Shown one piece after another: positions 35,714-46,762 of a DNA stretch of 64,000 nt. A program made the position numbers and the translations under genes. Every line of letters begins with the position of its first letter. Position 1 is the stretch's first letter. Source of the stretch: Tolypocladium sp. Sup5 PDA-1 (taxonomy: Eukaryota; Ascomycota; Sordariomycetes; Hypocreales; Ophiocordycipitaceae). The stretch lies in the NCBI GenBank assembly GCA_000750105.3, contig JPHH03000084.1:1-64000 (forward strand), given 5' to 3'. The notes under the pieces are model-generated. The model searched no databases. It worked only from the letters and a program-made list of their open reading frames with translations, and was not told the DNA's origin.

Positions 35714-36064
35714 ATGTGCAAAGGCGAGCCACGTGAACATGTCTGTGGACACACGTCGATCAAGTGGTCCTACTGCCGATATTCCTCATTCGACCTCGCC
35801 TCTCGCCGCACGGCGCCCTGCGACAATGTTGACTTTGGAGAAACCCGCCAGGGCAGAAACGAGTGCCCGCTGGAAAAGTGCGCATTCAAGTCAAAGGGCG
35901 GGCGGTGGGTGTGTTGTCAGTGTAGACAAGGGCCGAACACAACAGGCTGGTGCATGAAGCCGGTCAAGCGAATGGAGGTTAACAAGGCTTCGGGTGACGA
36001 GGAACAAGTGGAAAGGACGTGTGACCATGGATGCTGCCAGACGTGTTTCCAGAGTCGTAAGTAG
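35714..36064 (+). CDS. Small Cys/His-rich protein, 116 aa
   Basis: An intronless frame of 116 residues with an ATG in good context (AGCAATGTGC). It has 14 cysteines. The order is MC at the start, HVCGHTSIKWSYC, APCDN, NECPLEKC, RWVCCQCRQGPN, GWC, a charged linker (MKPVKRMEVNKASGDEEQ), and CDHGCCQTC at the end. There is no signal peptide or membrane segment, so it is probably intracellular, and the CxxxC, CCxC and CxHxCC clusters suggest zinc binding. Similar short proteins are common in filamentous ascomycetes but are uncharacterised. It is the intact member of a local group with the frameshifted gene at 32248 and the fragment at 33786. Confidence 0.75.
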   Translation: MCKGEPREHVCGHTSIKWSYCRYSSFDLASRRTAPCDNVDFGETRQGRNECPLEKCAFKSKGGRWVCCQCRQGPNTTGWCMKPVKRMEVNKASGDEEQVERTCDHGCCQTCFQSRK

Positions 36065-38310
36065 GCCGGGCAGCTTGGCTGGTGTGGTGCTGGCGTGCTA
36101 ACAACGGCAGTGCAAACAAAAGCAGCAGCGGACTGATGCTGTTGCTGGCGGTCGCTCATGTCGGGGCTCGGACCCAGCAGTTCCCCACTGAATCGGATCC
36201 CCGGGGGATGATGGATGGTGCCTTGGAAGCGAGTTGAGCTTGCCATCGTTTCAGGGGAATCGTCTTCAAATTGGAGGTCACCAGCCTGTGGATTGTTGGC
36301 CTATTTCGGTTAATAGCTGAATGCATATCGGACAGGTTGCGGAGTTCGTGAGGGCGAGCTTGGAGGATCGGTCGAGTCCTCCTTCTCACATCTCCAACAT
36401 GTCTCGCGGCTTGAGAACCACGTCAGTCCTCGTGAAAGACCAAGGATTTGCTGCCCGCAAGACTTCTTCACCGCGTGTTCCATTTGCCAGCACAACGACA
36501 GCTCTACTAAGCTGCACCCCTGTCTCTTTGTCTCAACAGTATGACAGAGGGAGCGTATCGTACGGATGGCATTCCGGCGGTTCGAGAGTCCAAGGATCCA
36601 GACGCCAGCCCAAATTGCCGAGCACAAGCAGACACATTTTGTTCACCGCTCCGCACGCACCGCCTGCTGTCTCTGATGGCGCTGCTGCTGGAGGGACAGG
36701 CGAAACAGCGCGACGAATCCGGCCTTGGATTCATCGTCGTCATCGGGCCTTTCGGCAGCGTGGCAACGGGATCTGGGCATGGCTGGTAGTGGGGGGTCTA
36801 GGGGCGAATGTTAAGGGCTGCATTGTCCCAGCCGTCGCAGGCGCCCCTGACCTGACGAGCCACGTGTTGAAAGTGCCGACACCCAGCTGCAAGCAATGGA
36901 GGCGGCAACAGGCGTTCATCCAGATTGCTAACTCGCTGACGGCCGAGGCGAAGTCGACGGATCGCCGCTGCCCAGCGCAGCCCTCATTCGTCCCCAACAC
37001 AACAAAGCGGCTGAAAGTTCAGGCCGGCAGACATGGTGATGAGACTAGCTTGCCGCGCCGTGCTGTTGACCAAGCATGTTAGCGGCGCGGCGACGCTTGA
37101 GCAATGCGTTGTTGATGCGAAGCAGCCAAGGCGTGGCAACATGCCATTGTGGGTTTATCTCGAACAGCTGCCGTCCGTGTCCTGCTCGCATGTCTCCCGC
37201 CGATACGCCCGTCAGCAAGGGCATCCAAAAAGAAAAGGACACGGACGAAAGGTGAGGGGCGGCCTGCTTTGATGGAGGGTCAGAAGCTCAGTGGCCACGA
37301 TGCGACTTGCACATGGCATCGAGGATCCACTTGCAGGCTGCATGGTGCGATGCGACCGCGTGGCCGTCCTCGCCACAGTGCAGATGCTCACGGGAGGCTG
37401 CCGACGGCGGTGGACTGGCTTGCTGGATAGCTATTTGCATGTTCGAACATGTATGGGCAAAATGGGATGTTCGGCCAGGCAATCGCGGTGGTACTTCAAC
37501 ACTCACGTGAGCCCCAGGTGGACAGGCGCCACAGGAACGGCAGGCATGGGGCAGGGGCAGTTCCATTAGTTCCTGGCCGGGAGAGGCACTGGACGCCCAC
37601 TGACAGCCCGCCCTGGAGGCCATCGATAGGCCCAACAGCGCCTGACGAAACGGCTGCGGCGCCCCTGTCACGCACCCGTCGCTCACTGCAGCCTCCCATA
37701 TCCGACCCCACCACTCACCCCAGCTCCGACGCTCCGCCTCCACTCTCTCCTATCCTCTTCATCTGCTCGCGCCTCTCTCTTTCGCTCCTCGCATCTCACC
37801 CTCGCTCACACACTCTCTCGTCTCTGTCCAGCAACAAGCGTCCATGATTGCGAGTCGCTCCAGCTCCTGCTGACGAACCGCGCTTCCTTGCTCGCAGCCA
37901 CCAGCAGCCCAGGGCTCAGGGGCCCCCGCACCAGACCAACAAGCCGCCCGCGCTCGCTCCAACGTCTCACTGTGTCCACCGGTACCAGACTTTGGCGACA
38001 GACAGCCAAACGAGCATCCCAGGGGCTCGTTGCTCCCCACCCGCATCCAACAGACAGAGAGCCACGAGAACAAAGGGCCACGGGCTCGCCGTTGCTGCTC
38101 GTCGCATTGCTGCCGAAAGACGAGGTCCCTGCACCCCCAGTCTCATCTCGTGCCCACAACCCAAATTTACTGCTTCTCCTGCTCCGGCTCGGCAAAAACA
38201 TGCCCGCTTCGCTGGATTCCTCTCGCCCCATCATGGCCCCGTCGGTACGTTTATGACTTGCTTTTAACTTCATCTCTCGTCATCATCATTGCATTGCATT
38301 GCATGGCATT
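36065..38310. other. Gene-free stretch
   Basis: About 2.2 kb. A plus frame of 253 codons (36321-37082) has no domain and a random-looking Ser/Arg/Gly composition. The end (37690-37830) is a strong pyrimidine tract, probably the promoter or leader of the gene at 38631. Confidence 0.45.
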
Positions 38311-38388
38311 GTCTTGTCTTGTCTTGTCTTGTCTTGTCTTGTCTTGTCTTGTCTTGTCTTGTCTTGTCTTGTCTTGTCTTGTCTTGTC
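38311..38388. repeat. Pentanucleotide microsatellite (GTCTT)n
   Basis: About 15-16 uninterrupted copies of GTCTT. It lies between the pyrimidine-rich leader and the coding exon at 38631, in the 5' untranslated region or an intron. A donor-like GTACGT at 38242 upstream and a CGACAG acceptor at about 38645 would place it inside an intron. It is likely polymorphic between strains. Confidence 0.95.
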
Positions 38389-38630
38389 TCGTCTCCCTTG
38401 CCTCGGCTTTACTCATCTGCTTGTTTTGCCCTCCCTTTGACCTGGCTTGCTCCTCGAACCCCCAAAAACAGCCGTCTCCCCTTGGTTCGTGCGCCCCCGG
38501 TCTCTTCAACTGCCCCAAGCTTTCCAGCCCTCTGGCCTCTGCTTCTTCAACACCGCCGCCACTATCGCCCACATCTTCCAGCCTTCGGCGCTTAAGGCCA
38601 CGGCCCCACGTTTCCCCAAAGCTGACCATC

Positions 38631-38975
38631 ATGCATCGCCGACAGGCCCGAACTTCGGTCCGCTTCAGCTCCTACAGCATGGCGGCACCCTCCTTGACGC
38701 CCACCGTCCAGACCACCGACTCTGCGCAGGCCGAGATTCGCGACATCGCCCTGGGCCTGGATCGCATGGAGAACAAGGCCCTCTCGTCTCAACGCGTGGT
38801 CCTCAGCGACGAGAAGACGGACAACATGAGCAAGCTGGCCCTCGGCGCCAAGCTGGAACGTGCCCTCGATCGCCGCATGAGCAGCCAGGATGCCGTAATG
38901 CGCCCGCGCCAAAAGAGTGTCACTCTCAGTGTCACTGTCAACGAGAAGAAGCAGCTCTCCGAGAAGACCGCATAG
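38631..38975 (+). CDS. Conserved-looking hypothetical protein, 114 aa
   Basis: From the ATG at 38631 the frame encodes 114 residues, MHRRQARTSVRFSSYSMAAP onward, with helical charged segments (AQAEIRDIALGLDRMENKAL, LGAKLERALDRRMSSQDAV) and a short basic tail. No domain is recognised. Regular amphipathic helices and GC-biased codons support it. An alternative model starts at 38200 (MPASLDSSRPIMAPS), with a donor at 38242 and an acceptor just after the HRRQ codons, which keeps the same downstream frame. The continuous frame through the microsatellite is an accident of the repeat. Confidence 0.6.
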   Translation: MHRRQARTSVRFSSYSMAAPSLTPTVQTTDSAQAEIRDIALGLDRMENKALSSQRVVLSDEKTDNMSKLALGAKLERALDRRMSSQDAVMRPRQKSVTLSVTVNEKKQLSEKTA

Positions 38976-40238
38976 AGCCGCCGTCTTGGACGGGTGACCT
39001 AGGACTGGAGCTGGGACCGGAGCTAGCACGGAAGGGAATGTCAGATGGTGGCCAGAGCTGGCGGCGCTGTTGCGTCACATCCCTGCACGGGCATAACGAC
39101 GATGCCCCTGTGCACCCTTTTCGCAACGATTCAGCGCAGGATCATTACGGAGGGACGGCCGAGAAGAAAACATCGAATATTCTCGTCCAGTCGCGATGCG
39201 GTTATCATCACAATGTACGCATGATATGCAGTTTACTTTCGACAACTCTTCGCAACAATTGCACCCGACAGACGGCAAACGGGCATGGACCATGCGAGAC
39301 GAATCATCCCATTGCATATTCATCAACGCACGTAGCGTGCACCGGACGCTCCTGGATGGGTAGGGCCTGTTGGACGTGCGCTTGCTGGTACCCACCATCG
39401 TCGCCGCAGTATTTCATGTCGAGCGCACGAATACCGGCGGATGGGATTCCAGGGCTGCTGTTTTTCTTGATAAATTTTAGCTTTTGCATACCCCAACGGG
39501 AGGGGGGCTGTCGGCTAACGACGCGTGTAAGATGATGAACGACCAGAGCGAAGGATTGGGATGGGCTTTCATGGGTTTGGACTGCATACGCTTTGACACG
39601 GCTTCATTTTCTACACTAACAATTAGGATATCCATACAATCAATTCAGGCATTTACGATTCTGCCAACGCCCCTTTTCCGGTGACTTGCTCGTATTGCGC
39701 AGATGAGCAAATCCATACGCGCCATTCGCTACCATGTTCTGTGCCCATTTTGCCGATCCAGGAACCTACATTCTAGTGCGTCCCAGTCCGGTGGTAACTC
39801 AGCCATGCCGTCGCGCCTTGTCTCAAAATCACAAGTCCCAATCTGGGGGTTGAGACAGTATGATCCGGAGCTGGGTTTGGCTCCCACGAATCGTATTCCA
39901 AGTCTAGCAAGACATGCGTGTACCTGAACAACTCGTTCAATGTTGCACGGCAATGGGGACTGAGATGGGCTAGCGAATATCAAAATAAATGTATTGTTCC
40001 CAAGCGCCATGACCGGTTCGCTGGTCTTGCCGGATTGTATCTCCGTAGCATCTCTATTCTGGGCTGATATCGTTGTCGTATAGTCTCCGAGGAGGCATCT
40101 TCGGGCCCTTTGTCCAGCCCTCTCCTCGTCTTTCGGGCCATCAACAGCTGGAACAACGAAGCGCTCATCTCCCGCTCGTCCCGCCTTGCGTTGACCAAGT
40201 AGTACTACCCCATTTCCCCTTGGAGTAGAGTACCCGCC
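38976..40238. other. Convergent intergenic region, gene-free
   Basis: About 1.25 kb between convergent genes. No supportable coding. A 93-codon minus frame (39729-40010) was inspected and carries no known motif. Confidence 0.45.
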
Positions 40239-40856
40239 TCAATGCGCCTTCTTCTTCTCAATCAAGCCCTCAATCTCCTTCAGCAAGCCCACGAGCTCGG
40301 CCTCCTCGCCCTCAACCTCCAACCCCCTCTTCACCCACTCCCTGGCCTCGTCCAGCCGGCCCATCTCAACCAGACACCGGCCCCTCCGCCACCAGCCCTT
40401 GGCGTTGCCCACCCGCCGCGCTTCGACGCTTGCCTCGGCGTCGACGGCGCCCTCGGGCCAGTTCTGCATGGCCATGTACGCCTGGGCGCGGTTCGCCAGT
40501 AGGCCGCTGACCTCCTCGCGGACGAGCGCCGCGGGCTCCCACATGGGCCGCGTGAGGGCCATCTGGATGCCGAGCGTGTACAGTCGCACGGCCTCGGCGA
40601 ACTTTTGCTTGCGGTACTCAGCGTTGCCATTGTCGCGCAGCTTGGTCACGTTGCCCGTGCGCTTGGGGTTGACGGGGACCGGCGGCGGCGGCACGCCATT
40701 GGTGCTGCCGTCGATGGAGAGGAGCGCGCGGTGCAGGCTGTTGAGCTTCTCGAGTTCGGAGGCGAGGGCGCGCGAGGGCCGGGTCGGCGCGTCGATGGCT
40801 TTGGACTGCGGGTCCATGTGCAGCGGTAGGAGATCGAAGTGCGTGAGGTCGGACAT
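40239..40856 (-). CDS. SEC72: Sec72-like TPR subunit of the ER translocon
   Basis: A single exon of 205 residues starting MSDLTHFDLLPLHMDPQSKA, as in fungal Sec72. A short linker with PPPPVPVNPKRTGNV precedes three TPR-type helical hairpins: KLRDNGNAEYRKQKFAEAVR, the pair around GLLANRAQAYMAMQNWPEGA, and AKGWWRRGRCLVEMGRLDEA. A C-terminal helix rich in Glu and Lys ends the protein. Sec72 belongs to the Sec63 complex (Sec62/63/71/72) and contacts chaperone-delivered precursors for post-translational import into the endoplasmic reticulum. The open frame extends further upstream to 41132, but that part is not conserved-looking and the MSDL start fits the family. Confidence 0.85.
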   Translation of the reverse strand: MSDLTHFDLLPLHMDPQSKAIDAPTRPSRALASELEKLNSLHRALLSIDGSTNGVPPPPVPVNPKRTGNVTKLRDNGNAEYRKQKFAEAVRLYTLGIQMALTRPMWEPAALVREEVSGLLANRAQAYMAMQNWPEGAVDAEASVEARRVGNAKGWWRRGRCLVEMGRLDEAREWVKRGLEVEGEEAELVGLLKEIEGLIEKKKAH

Positions 40857-42232
40857 GGTTGTGACACCGGTGGGTTGTCTCCCCGACTGTCTTGCTAACA
40901 AGCGGTGATGCGCGATTGCTCTCTCGCTGGTGTGACGCGGGGGACTTGTCCGTGGCTCTCGGCTTGTTGGCGTATTCCCTTTGCTAGCCCTGAGCGTGTA
41001 TGTGAGCAAAGAGGAAAGAGTATCGCGTGGTATTATGTGGTATTGTGTGGTTGAGGAAGTGTAGTCGTGAGAGTTGCGCTGTGCCTGATGAAGCTCACCC
41101 CGGATTAAGCCAAAGAAGGACACCTCGCACATTAACCGTTATCTTATCTGCATGTGACTGTGGGGCCATCCGGCTGCTCCACCACCACCAGTCCACCTCG
41201 TCAACATAGGAAACTGAACAAGGAATGAACTGTGAGGCGCCATGGTTCAATTGCATTTGGAAAAGTCCGTTTAGGTATTCTGTGACAATCATGGACTCAA
41301 TAATTATGACTGTACCTGTTTTCTTCTTCGCCCAAATAAACCTGATGGACGGCTGCACAAGGCGACCAGAGCCTGTCCGCGGGAGGTGCACTCTTGGTGA
41401 CAACAGTGGGTTCCCCCACAAAACACACAAGTCCAGGTTTACACCATCACTACGAAGTACTTCGTGCTCGACGTCGTTGCGTCTCATTTCATTTTGGCGC
41501 TGAATAGTCAGCAGAGACGTCCTGATATGATGCAGTTTCGCCCATTTGTCCGTCAAAGCCCATTCAACCGAGACAACCATGTCTGTGGTGAGATGAGTGC
41601 TTGCGACTCACTTGCCATGGTCCAATCTCAACGCCCAACTTCACATAGTTACGCAGCTCGCAGAGTCGCTCCAACGGCTCCGGGTCCGTATAAAACTGAG
41701 TTCGTAATTCAAGTTCCATTCCTTTTCTACTCCTATTGTGCAAAATGCTAGACACTCTCTCCGTCACATCAGAGCAGAGAGTATCGCGATCCGTCGTCCG
41801 CCTCCGTCACCATCACCTCCCGTCACCATCACCTCCCGTCATCTTGCATCCCCTCTAGACTCTCCCACCCAAAGCCAAGCCTGGCATCCTTGGGTAGAGC
41901 CAGGGGATAAGCGAGACCATCCCTCTTGTTCCGCGCTCGTCGCAAGTCGCGAACCACAGCGCACCATATCTCTGTGTCATCCTCACGCACCATTCGTGTT
42001 TTGAGCTTTTGGTTTCTGTGCTTTATTGTTTTTGGCACGGGTTCCGACGAGATTCATGTAGAACATTTAGAATAACCATCCGCCACCCTCCCATAAGCCG
42101 CCGCCCTTGCCATCACTCAGCAAATCAAGTGTAATCCGTTGTGAACCGCCGCGCCAATCTAATGAACCGCACGAGAAATGACAAGACAATGCGAAGCTAC
42201 CAAGACCGGTTAGGGTCAGGGTGCTGGCCAAC
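40857..42232. other. Gene-free stretch with short minisatellite
   Basis: About 1.4 kb holding the Sec72 promoter and the 3' flank of the uL13 gene. A 16-bp unit, CCTCCCGTCACCATCA, is repeated about two and a half times near 41804-41840. A perfect palindrome TACGAAGTACTTCGT lies at 41451-41465. No coding. Confidence 0.5.
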
Positions 42233-43288
42233 TTAGTAGCCGAAAGCCGCAAGGGCCTTCGCAGTCTCGGTCTTCGTGGAGGCGTTCTTCTTCGCGTCGG
42301 ACAGTTGTCGGGCAGCGACCTTCTTGCGCTCGTAGTAGGCGGCGCCCTTCGCCTTTCTTCGCTCCTCCAACCTGCATATCCCGGTTAGCACAAACCCGGC
42401 TTGCCTCAACATTATCCCGGGTGAAGCATACCGAGCAACAACATCCTGGTACTTCCAGCCAACCTCGTGGCTCAGACGGCCGACAGTGCAGTACTTGCGG
42501 CCAGGCTGCAGACGGAGGACACGCAGAGCCTGGGGGACGACCATCTTCTTCTGCTTGTCGTAGGGAGGGGGGACACCCTCGAAGACCTTGAGGCGCTCGA
42601 GAGCGGCGGCACCCCGGGCAGTCTTGTGAGGCATCATGCCACGGACGGCCTTGTAGAAGATTCGGGAGGGAGCGCGGAAGTGGAAGGGACCTATGGGCTG
42701 TTAACAAGCTGTTTGCGCCGCACAGCAATCGGTATCCAACTCACCACCGCGGGTGGGGTTGTATCGGGTCATCTTGCGCAGGTAGGCGTGGTACTTGACT
42801 GTTTGACGATCAGTGTTCTGTTTTTCGTGTCATGGGTCCGATACCCGCTCGATGCGTTGCGGGCGTTTGATGTCTGACGCCATCCAACTTCGAGGGGTAT
42901 CGGCTTCTGTGGGCTGGGTGGTGGGAAGACATACGCTTCGCGCGGAAGAACTCGCCAGAGATGTTGAGCGCCTCGCAGCGGACAATAACGATCTTCTGAC
43001 CGTTAAGGAGCTGCTTGGCAACAATGCTGGCAAGACGGCCCAGAAGGTGGCCCTTGCCATCGATGACGACCTGAGCAGAAGCGCCTCAGTTAGCCAATTG
43101 CCCGATCATCAACTCCCGTGCAGCGATGGCGCCCCATGGCAGCCGAAGAGCGACAGCAGGCATCAATCCCCAATCCGGTTTGATTCCCTTGGATCCTGCC
43201 CACGCCGCTCTCCAGGCCCGAGTCTGCCATCGCGACACAGGATGCAAACGATTGGTGGTGTACTCACAACCGGCTCGAACGACGACAT
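42233..43288 (-). CDS. RPL16: 60S ribosomal protein uL13 (yeast L16)
   Basis: Five exons on the minus strand, 43268-43288, 42935-43070, 42745-42798, 42432-42690 and 42233-42371, give exactly 202 residues, the family length. The first exon codes only MSSFEPV. The protein continues VVIDGKGHLLGRLASIVAKQ, VRCEALNISGEFFRAK, KYHAYLRKMTRYNPTRGG, PFHFRAPSRIFYKAVRGM, MPHKTARGAAALERLKVFEG and a Lys/Ala-rich helix ending in ALAAFGY. All introns have GT...AG ends, and phases match at each joint. It is a structural protein of the large ribosomal subunit. The intron-rich 5' end is typical for fungal ribosomal protein genes. Confidence 0.97.
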
Positions 43289-44127
43289 CGTATCGACTCC
43301 TTTGGTGGCGAAAGGAAACGGAAGGAAGGCGACGGCTCAGACGACGACGTAGACACACAAATTCTCCAACCGGACCGGCGAGAATCTGTTGCTGTGCTGC
43401 TGGGGGTTAGTCGTCCCTGGGCGAGGATGTTGGTGAAGTCGCGATAGTGATTGACGGCGAGAAAATCCAAGTTCCGCTTGGGGGCTCGTTGTGCCTTTGG
43501 GACAAGGAGCGCTAGCCTAATATGGGAAGGCGGCGTTTGGGGAGAAGCGAAGAGGGCTCACAGCCGCAACGTGCTTTAGGGTTGCAAAACCTATCCACTG
43601 GGCCGGGGTTTTGCCGCGCACCTTGAGAACTCTGGGGCACCAAGGCACGTACCCACGCACTGGACTGGGGTCAGCCTGCAGTGCACGTGATGAGCCATAT
43701 GGCACGCCCAAAGTTGGCTTGACTGACATCAACTGCTCCATGGCGACGGGGGTTGCACTCAGTAATTACTTCATACACTCAGGGTGAGTCCGGCGCTTCT
43801 TGAGCTTCAGAACACAGGTTCAATTTCCAATCCATTACTGAACGAAACAAGTGTTTCCCAATTGGCGGCGTCAACTACCTACATAGTCTATTTGTCTGAT
43901 GATAAGCGCGTCTTCAAAGCTGCTGTGCTGGCAACTTCAGTCTGATCTATGATAGTTGTACAGCATGATCTATAGCCATGGCAATGGCAATCCAATCCCA
44001 AAATAGCATCCCAACCCCAGCCTGCAGCATGCGATGCGGCAACTTCGTAGCGGTAAACTATCCAAGCCTGCCCATCAGCTCCTGCATGCGGTAAGTAGAT
44101 GCCGGAGCGCAGAGACTCCAGGCCATT
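43289..44127. other. Gene-free stretch, uL13 promoter
   Basis: About 0.84 kb that includes the promoter of the uL13 gene and the 3' flank of the BAG-domain gene. No supportable coding. Confidence 0.5.
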
Positions 44128-45282
44128 CTACGGGCCCTTGGCTGCTGCATCCAATCCCTTGAGCACCTCCTGAACTCGGTGCACCAATTCTTTCCTCTTG
44201 GTTCTCACTTCTGCAATTCCCTCGGTATCTATCCCGTCGAGCTTCAACAGAATGCTCTGCAACAAGCTCTCGGACAGCTTCCTGTGCTCCTCCTCCCGCG
44301 TCTTGGGGTCCGACGGCGGTGATGCGGTATACTGAACACACGGAGGTAGCCATCTGGCCGTAAACTCGCTGGACAACTCCTCGATCCGTTTCATCGGGCC
44401 GCTGCTAGCTGCTGGTGGAGGCGGAGACTTTGAATTGGAGTTGCTGTCGCGGGGGCTGCTCGCCGAGTCTCCGTCCTCCCTGCCCCCTCGCTTCTTTCCC
44501 TTTCTCTTCTTGCGGCGTTGTGACTTGGCATCGTCTCGAGACGAGTCTCCAACAATTACCATCTCCTCGTCAGATGGGCTGCTCTCGTCGCCGACGTCCG
44601 GCAGAACCGCCATCAACTCGCTCTTGTTCTTGACCCCGTAGTCGCGAATTGGCGCCGCGGGCTCCTTGAGCTGCTTGCCCTTGTACAGGAGTTTCATGCG
44701 GCGGGTGGCTCGTTCTGACAGATCCATCATAATCCCGACGCGCTCTCGCACATCCCTGACTCGCAGCTTTCCATCACCGATAGAGTATGCAGGGAAGTGG
44801 GCCGGATAAGTAACGCCCTTGTTCTTGATGAGGAGAACATCGTCCTCTGGTGCGGGCTGGGCTGCCGACTGCGACCTGGGATGATAGCGACCGTCCGACG
44901 AACCAAGAGGAGGGTCGTCCAAGTCCTGCGACGTGATGTAGCTGAAGTCCTCGTCCGTCACCGCAGGAACGCCACCCGACATGGAGCTATAGGGGGAGCT
45001 CTGCTCGCGGTTGAGAGACCATCCATATCTCGACATTGTAATGGGGACGGCAACGAGGGCAGCAAGGCTGCTATAGACAAGCCCTGGCGGGACGCCGAGC
45101 GTCTCCGAGATGTATTCGCTCGACTCCTGGAAGGCCGACGAGAGGTTGGCCAGCGTCCCGTTGAGGTACGACGTGATGTTTTGCAAGGCTCCAGAGGATG
45201 CCGCGGCGACCTGGCTGGAATCCACCTTGTCTTTGTGGTAAGGTGGCCCTTTGACAGGACACCTCTCACAGTTATCGACCAA
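44128..45282 (-). CDS. BAG-domain co-chaperone with ubiquitin-like domain and membrane anchor
   Basis: An open frame of 384 codons. Near the N terminus a hydrophobic segment, GLVYSSLAALVAVPITM, can anchor the protein in a membrane. A ubiquitin-like domain follows from GVTYPAHFPAYSIGDGKL to SELMAVLPDV, then a Lys/Arg-rich linker (KSQRRKKRKGKKRGG) and a C-terminal BAG domain (MKRIEELSSEFTARWLPPC to VHRVQEVLKGLDAAAKG). BAG domains bind the Hsp70 ATPase domain and act as nucleotide exchange factors. The layout resembles fungal Bag101/Snl1-type proteins. The first codon of the open frame is TTG, not ATG, so a small 5' exon is probably missing from this model. The next in-frame ATG (MSRYGWS) would remove the membrane segment. 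Confidence 0.82.
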   Translation of the reverse strand: MVDNCERCPVKGPPYHKDKVDSSQVAAASSGALQNITSYLNGTLANLSSAFQESSEYISETLGVPPGLVYSSLAALVAVPITMSRYGWSLNREQSSPYSSMSGGVPAVTDEDFSYITSQDLDDPPLGSSDGRYHPRSQSAAQPAPEDDVLLIKNKGVTYPAHFPAYSIGDGKLRVRDVRERVGIMMDLSERATRRMKLLYKGKQLKEPAAPIRDYGVKNKSELMAVLPDVGDESSPSDEEMVIVGDSSRDDAKSQRRKKRKGKKRGGREDGDSASSPRDSNSNSKSPPPPAASSGPMKRIEELSSEFTARWLPPCVQYTASPPSDPKTREEEHRKLSESLLQSILLKLDGIDTEGIAEVRTKRKELVHRVQEVLKGLDAAAKGP

Positions 45283-46762
45283 GTTTCTCTAAACGAGGAG
45301 GCGGGGGCGAAACAGGGGATGCGATATGCGAATCTGCAGCAGTCGGCTTGGTTGTCAAACGTGGGGCATGTATGCGCATGAGGTGGCGATCGAGCGACGC
45401 AGTTGGCGGGATGCGGCAGACGACGGAGATGACGAGGACTGCGTTCCGACTCGACTATGTCGGGGCGCGGTGACGACGGTCAAGAAGCCGACACGAGGAG
45501 TGGATGGCGCCTGTTGCCGTAGCGGGCCAGGGTGGATTCCGACGAGGGCGCTGCGAGTGAGCCTGTGAGGTCTCCAGTTGAACGTTGGTCTCTCTGTTGG
45601 ACAAACTTCAATCGTCCGTGGCTTGTTGGGCTGAACGGCAGGCTGCGGCGCTGATGGCAAAAGACGGCAGACAACTCGTCGCTAGAGTCGCAAAAGGGCC
45701 GATGGAATCGAACTCGAATGCGGGGGAGGATGTATGCGACAATGTTGTGCAACAGAGGGCTCTATCACGAGCAATGACCAAGGGGTTGGTTGGTTGATGA
45801 AGGGCTCGCCAGGAAATATGCTGATGGCGGGGCCGTGACTGGTATAGGGGTCCTACCGTCAGGTGATAGTACTTCGTAGCAGCTGATGGAAGGTGCAATC
45901 TCACGACTCAGACAAGCTCGAACACTAAATTCTACATTGGTCGGCTGAGAAATAAAACGATCCCGAGTAAATCAATTGCTTGTCTGCCTCGGGGTTTTTT
46001 TTTTTTTTTTTTTTTTACAATTGATTGCTTGCTTTCGCATTGAGCTCCATTGCCCGGGCTTGACGAGCCGAACCTTGTCCTCTTGGGCTATGGCTACCCT
46101 ACATTGCTCGGCACAAGCCGAGCATCACTGAGCCAAAGAATTTGCTTCGCAGGTCTGGCCTCAATCAAGAGACCAAGCCCTATACAGCAGCGAGAGTCCG
46201 ATCAGCCACCTCGACTTTGGATCTTTGTCCTGCGACCGCAAGCCGTCACTGCTGAAGTTGGTTGTGGGGTCTTGCGACGCCGGCTCAAGTGGACGCCAGG
46301 GAGGACAACGCTGACGGATTCAACAGCTTTTGCATCAGCGACAAGTCTCATAGTTGGGGCGGCGGGGTAGCAGCCGGCCCTCAGCTCTCATCGAATCCCA
46401 CCTGTAGATGCTGGCCCTCGTCCCGACCCAGCCAACATCACCAATGGCAGTCAGTACGGACGTGGCATTGCCTCTCTATCACTGCAGATACGACAATCTG
46501 GCATATCGGAAAACAGGGTCTATCTGCAGTGACAGGTCCATATGCGGAAGAGAAAAGAAGCCAGGGATGGGCACGCAACCCCGAGGAGCGTCTTTTCGCA
46601 AGAGCGGGAACGCCCTGCAGGTTGTCGGGTCTGCCATGGCGCCAACCAGGATTCCTGAGATATAAGAAGCCATGATGCCGCCGCTCTACTTCTCGGTACA
46701 CGCCTCTCATAGCCAGAGACTCAAAGTAACATCTGCCTGATTTGCGTGAATCACATACCGCC
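45283..46762. other. Gene-free stretch
   Basis: About 1.5 kb. It may hold the missing first exon of the BAG gene (candidate ATG near 45380). It contains TACTTCGTA at 45870-45878 and a poly-T run. No other coding is seen. Confidence 0.45.
45995..46016. repeat. Poly-T tract, 22 nt
   Basis: Twenty-two consecutive T. CAATTG occurs on both sides, in CAATTGCTTG upstream and CAATTGATTGCTTG downstream. Confidence 0.9.

Noticed and set aside
36321..37082. 253-codon plus-strand frame
   Set aside because: No domain, random Ser/Arg/Gly composition and no supporting start context. It is kept as gene-free DNA, though a lineage-specific gene cannot be excluded.
39729..40010. 93-codon minus-strand frame between convergent genes
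   Set aside because: No recognisable motif and no neighbour support. It is treated as chance.
45680..45720. GGAATCGAACTCG, resembling a reversed tRNA B box
   Set aside because: The flanking bases do not form a T stem, and no A box, anticodon arm or acceptor stem can be built.
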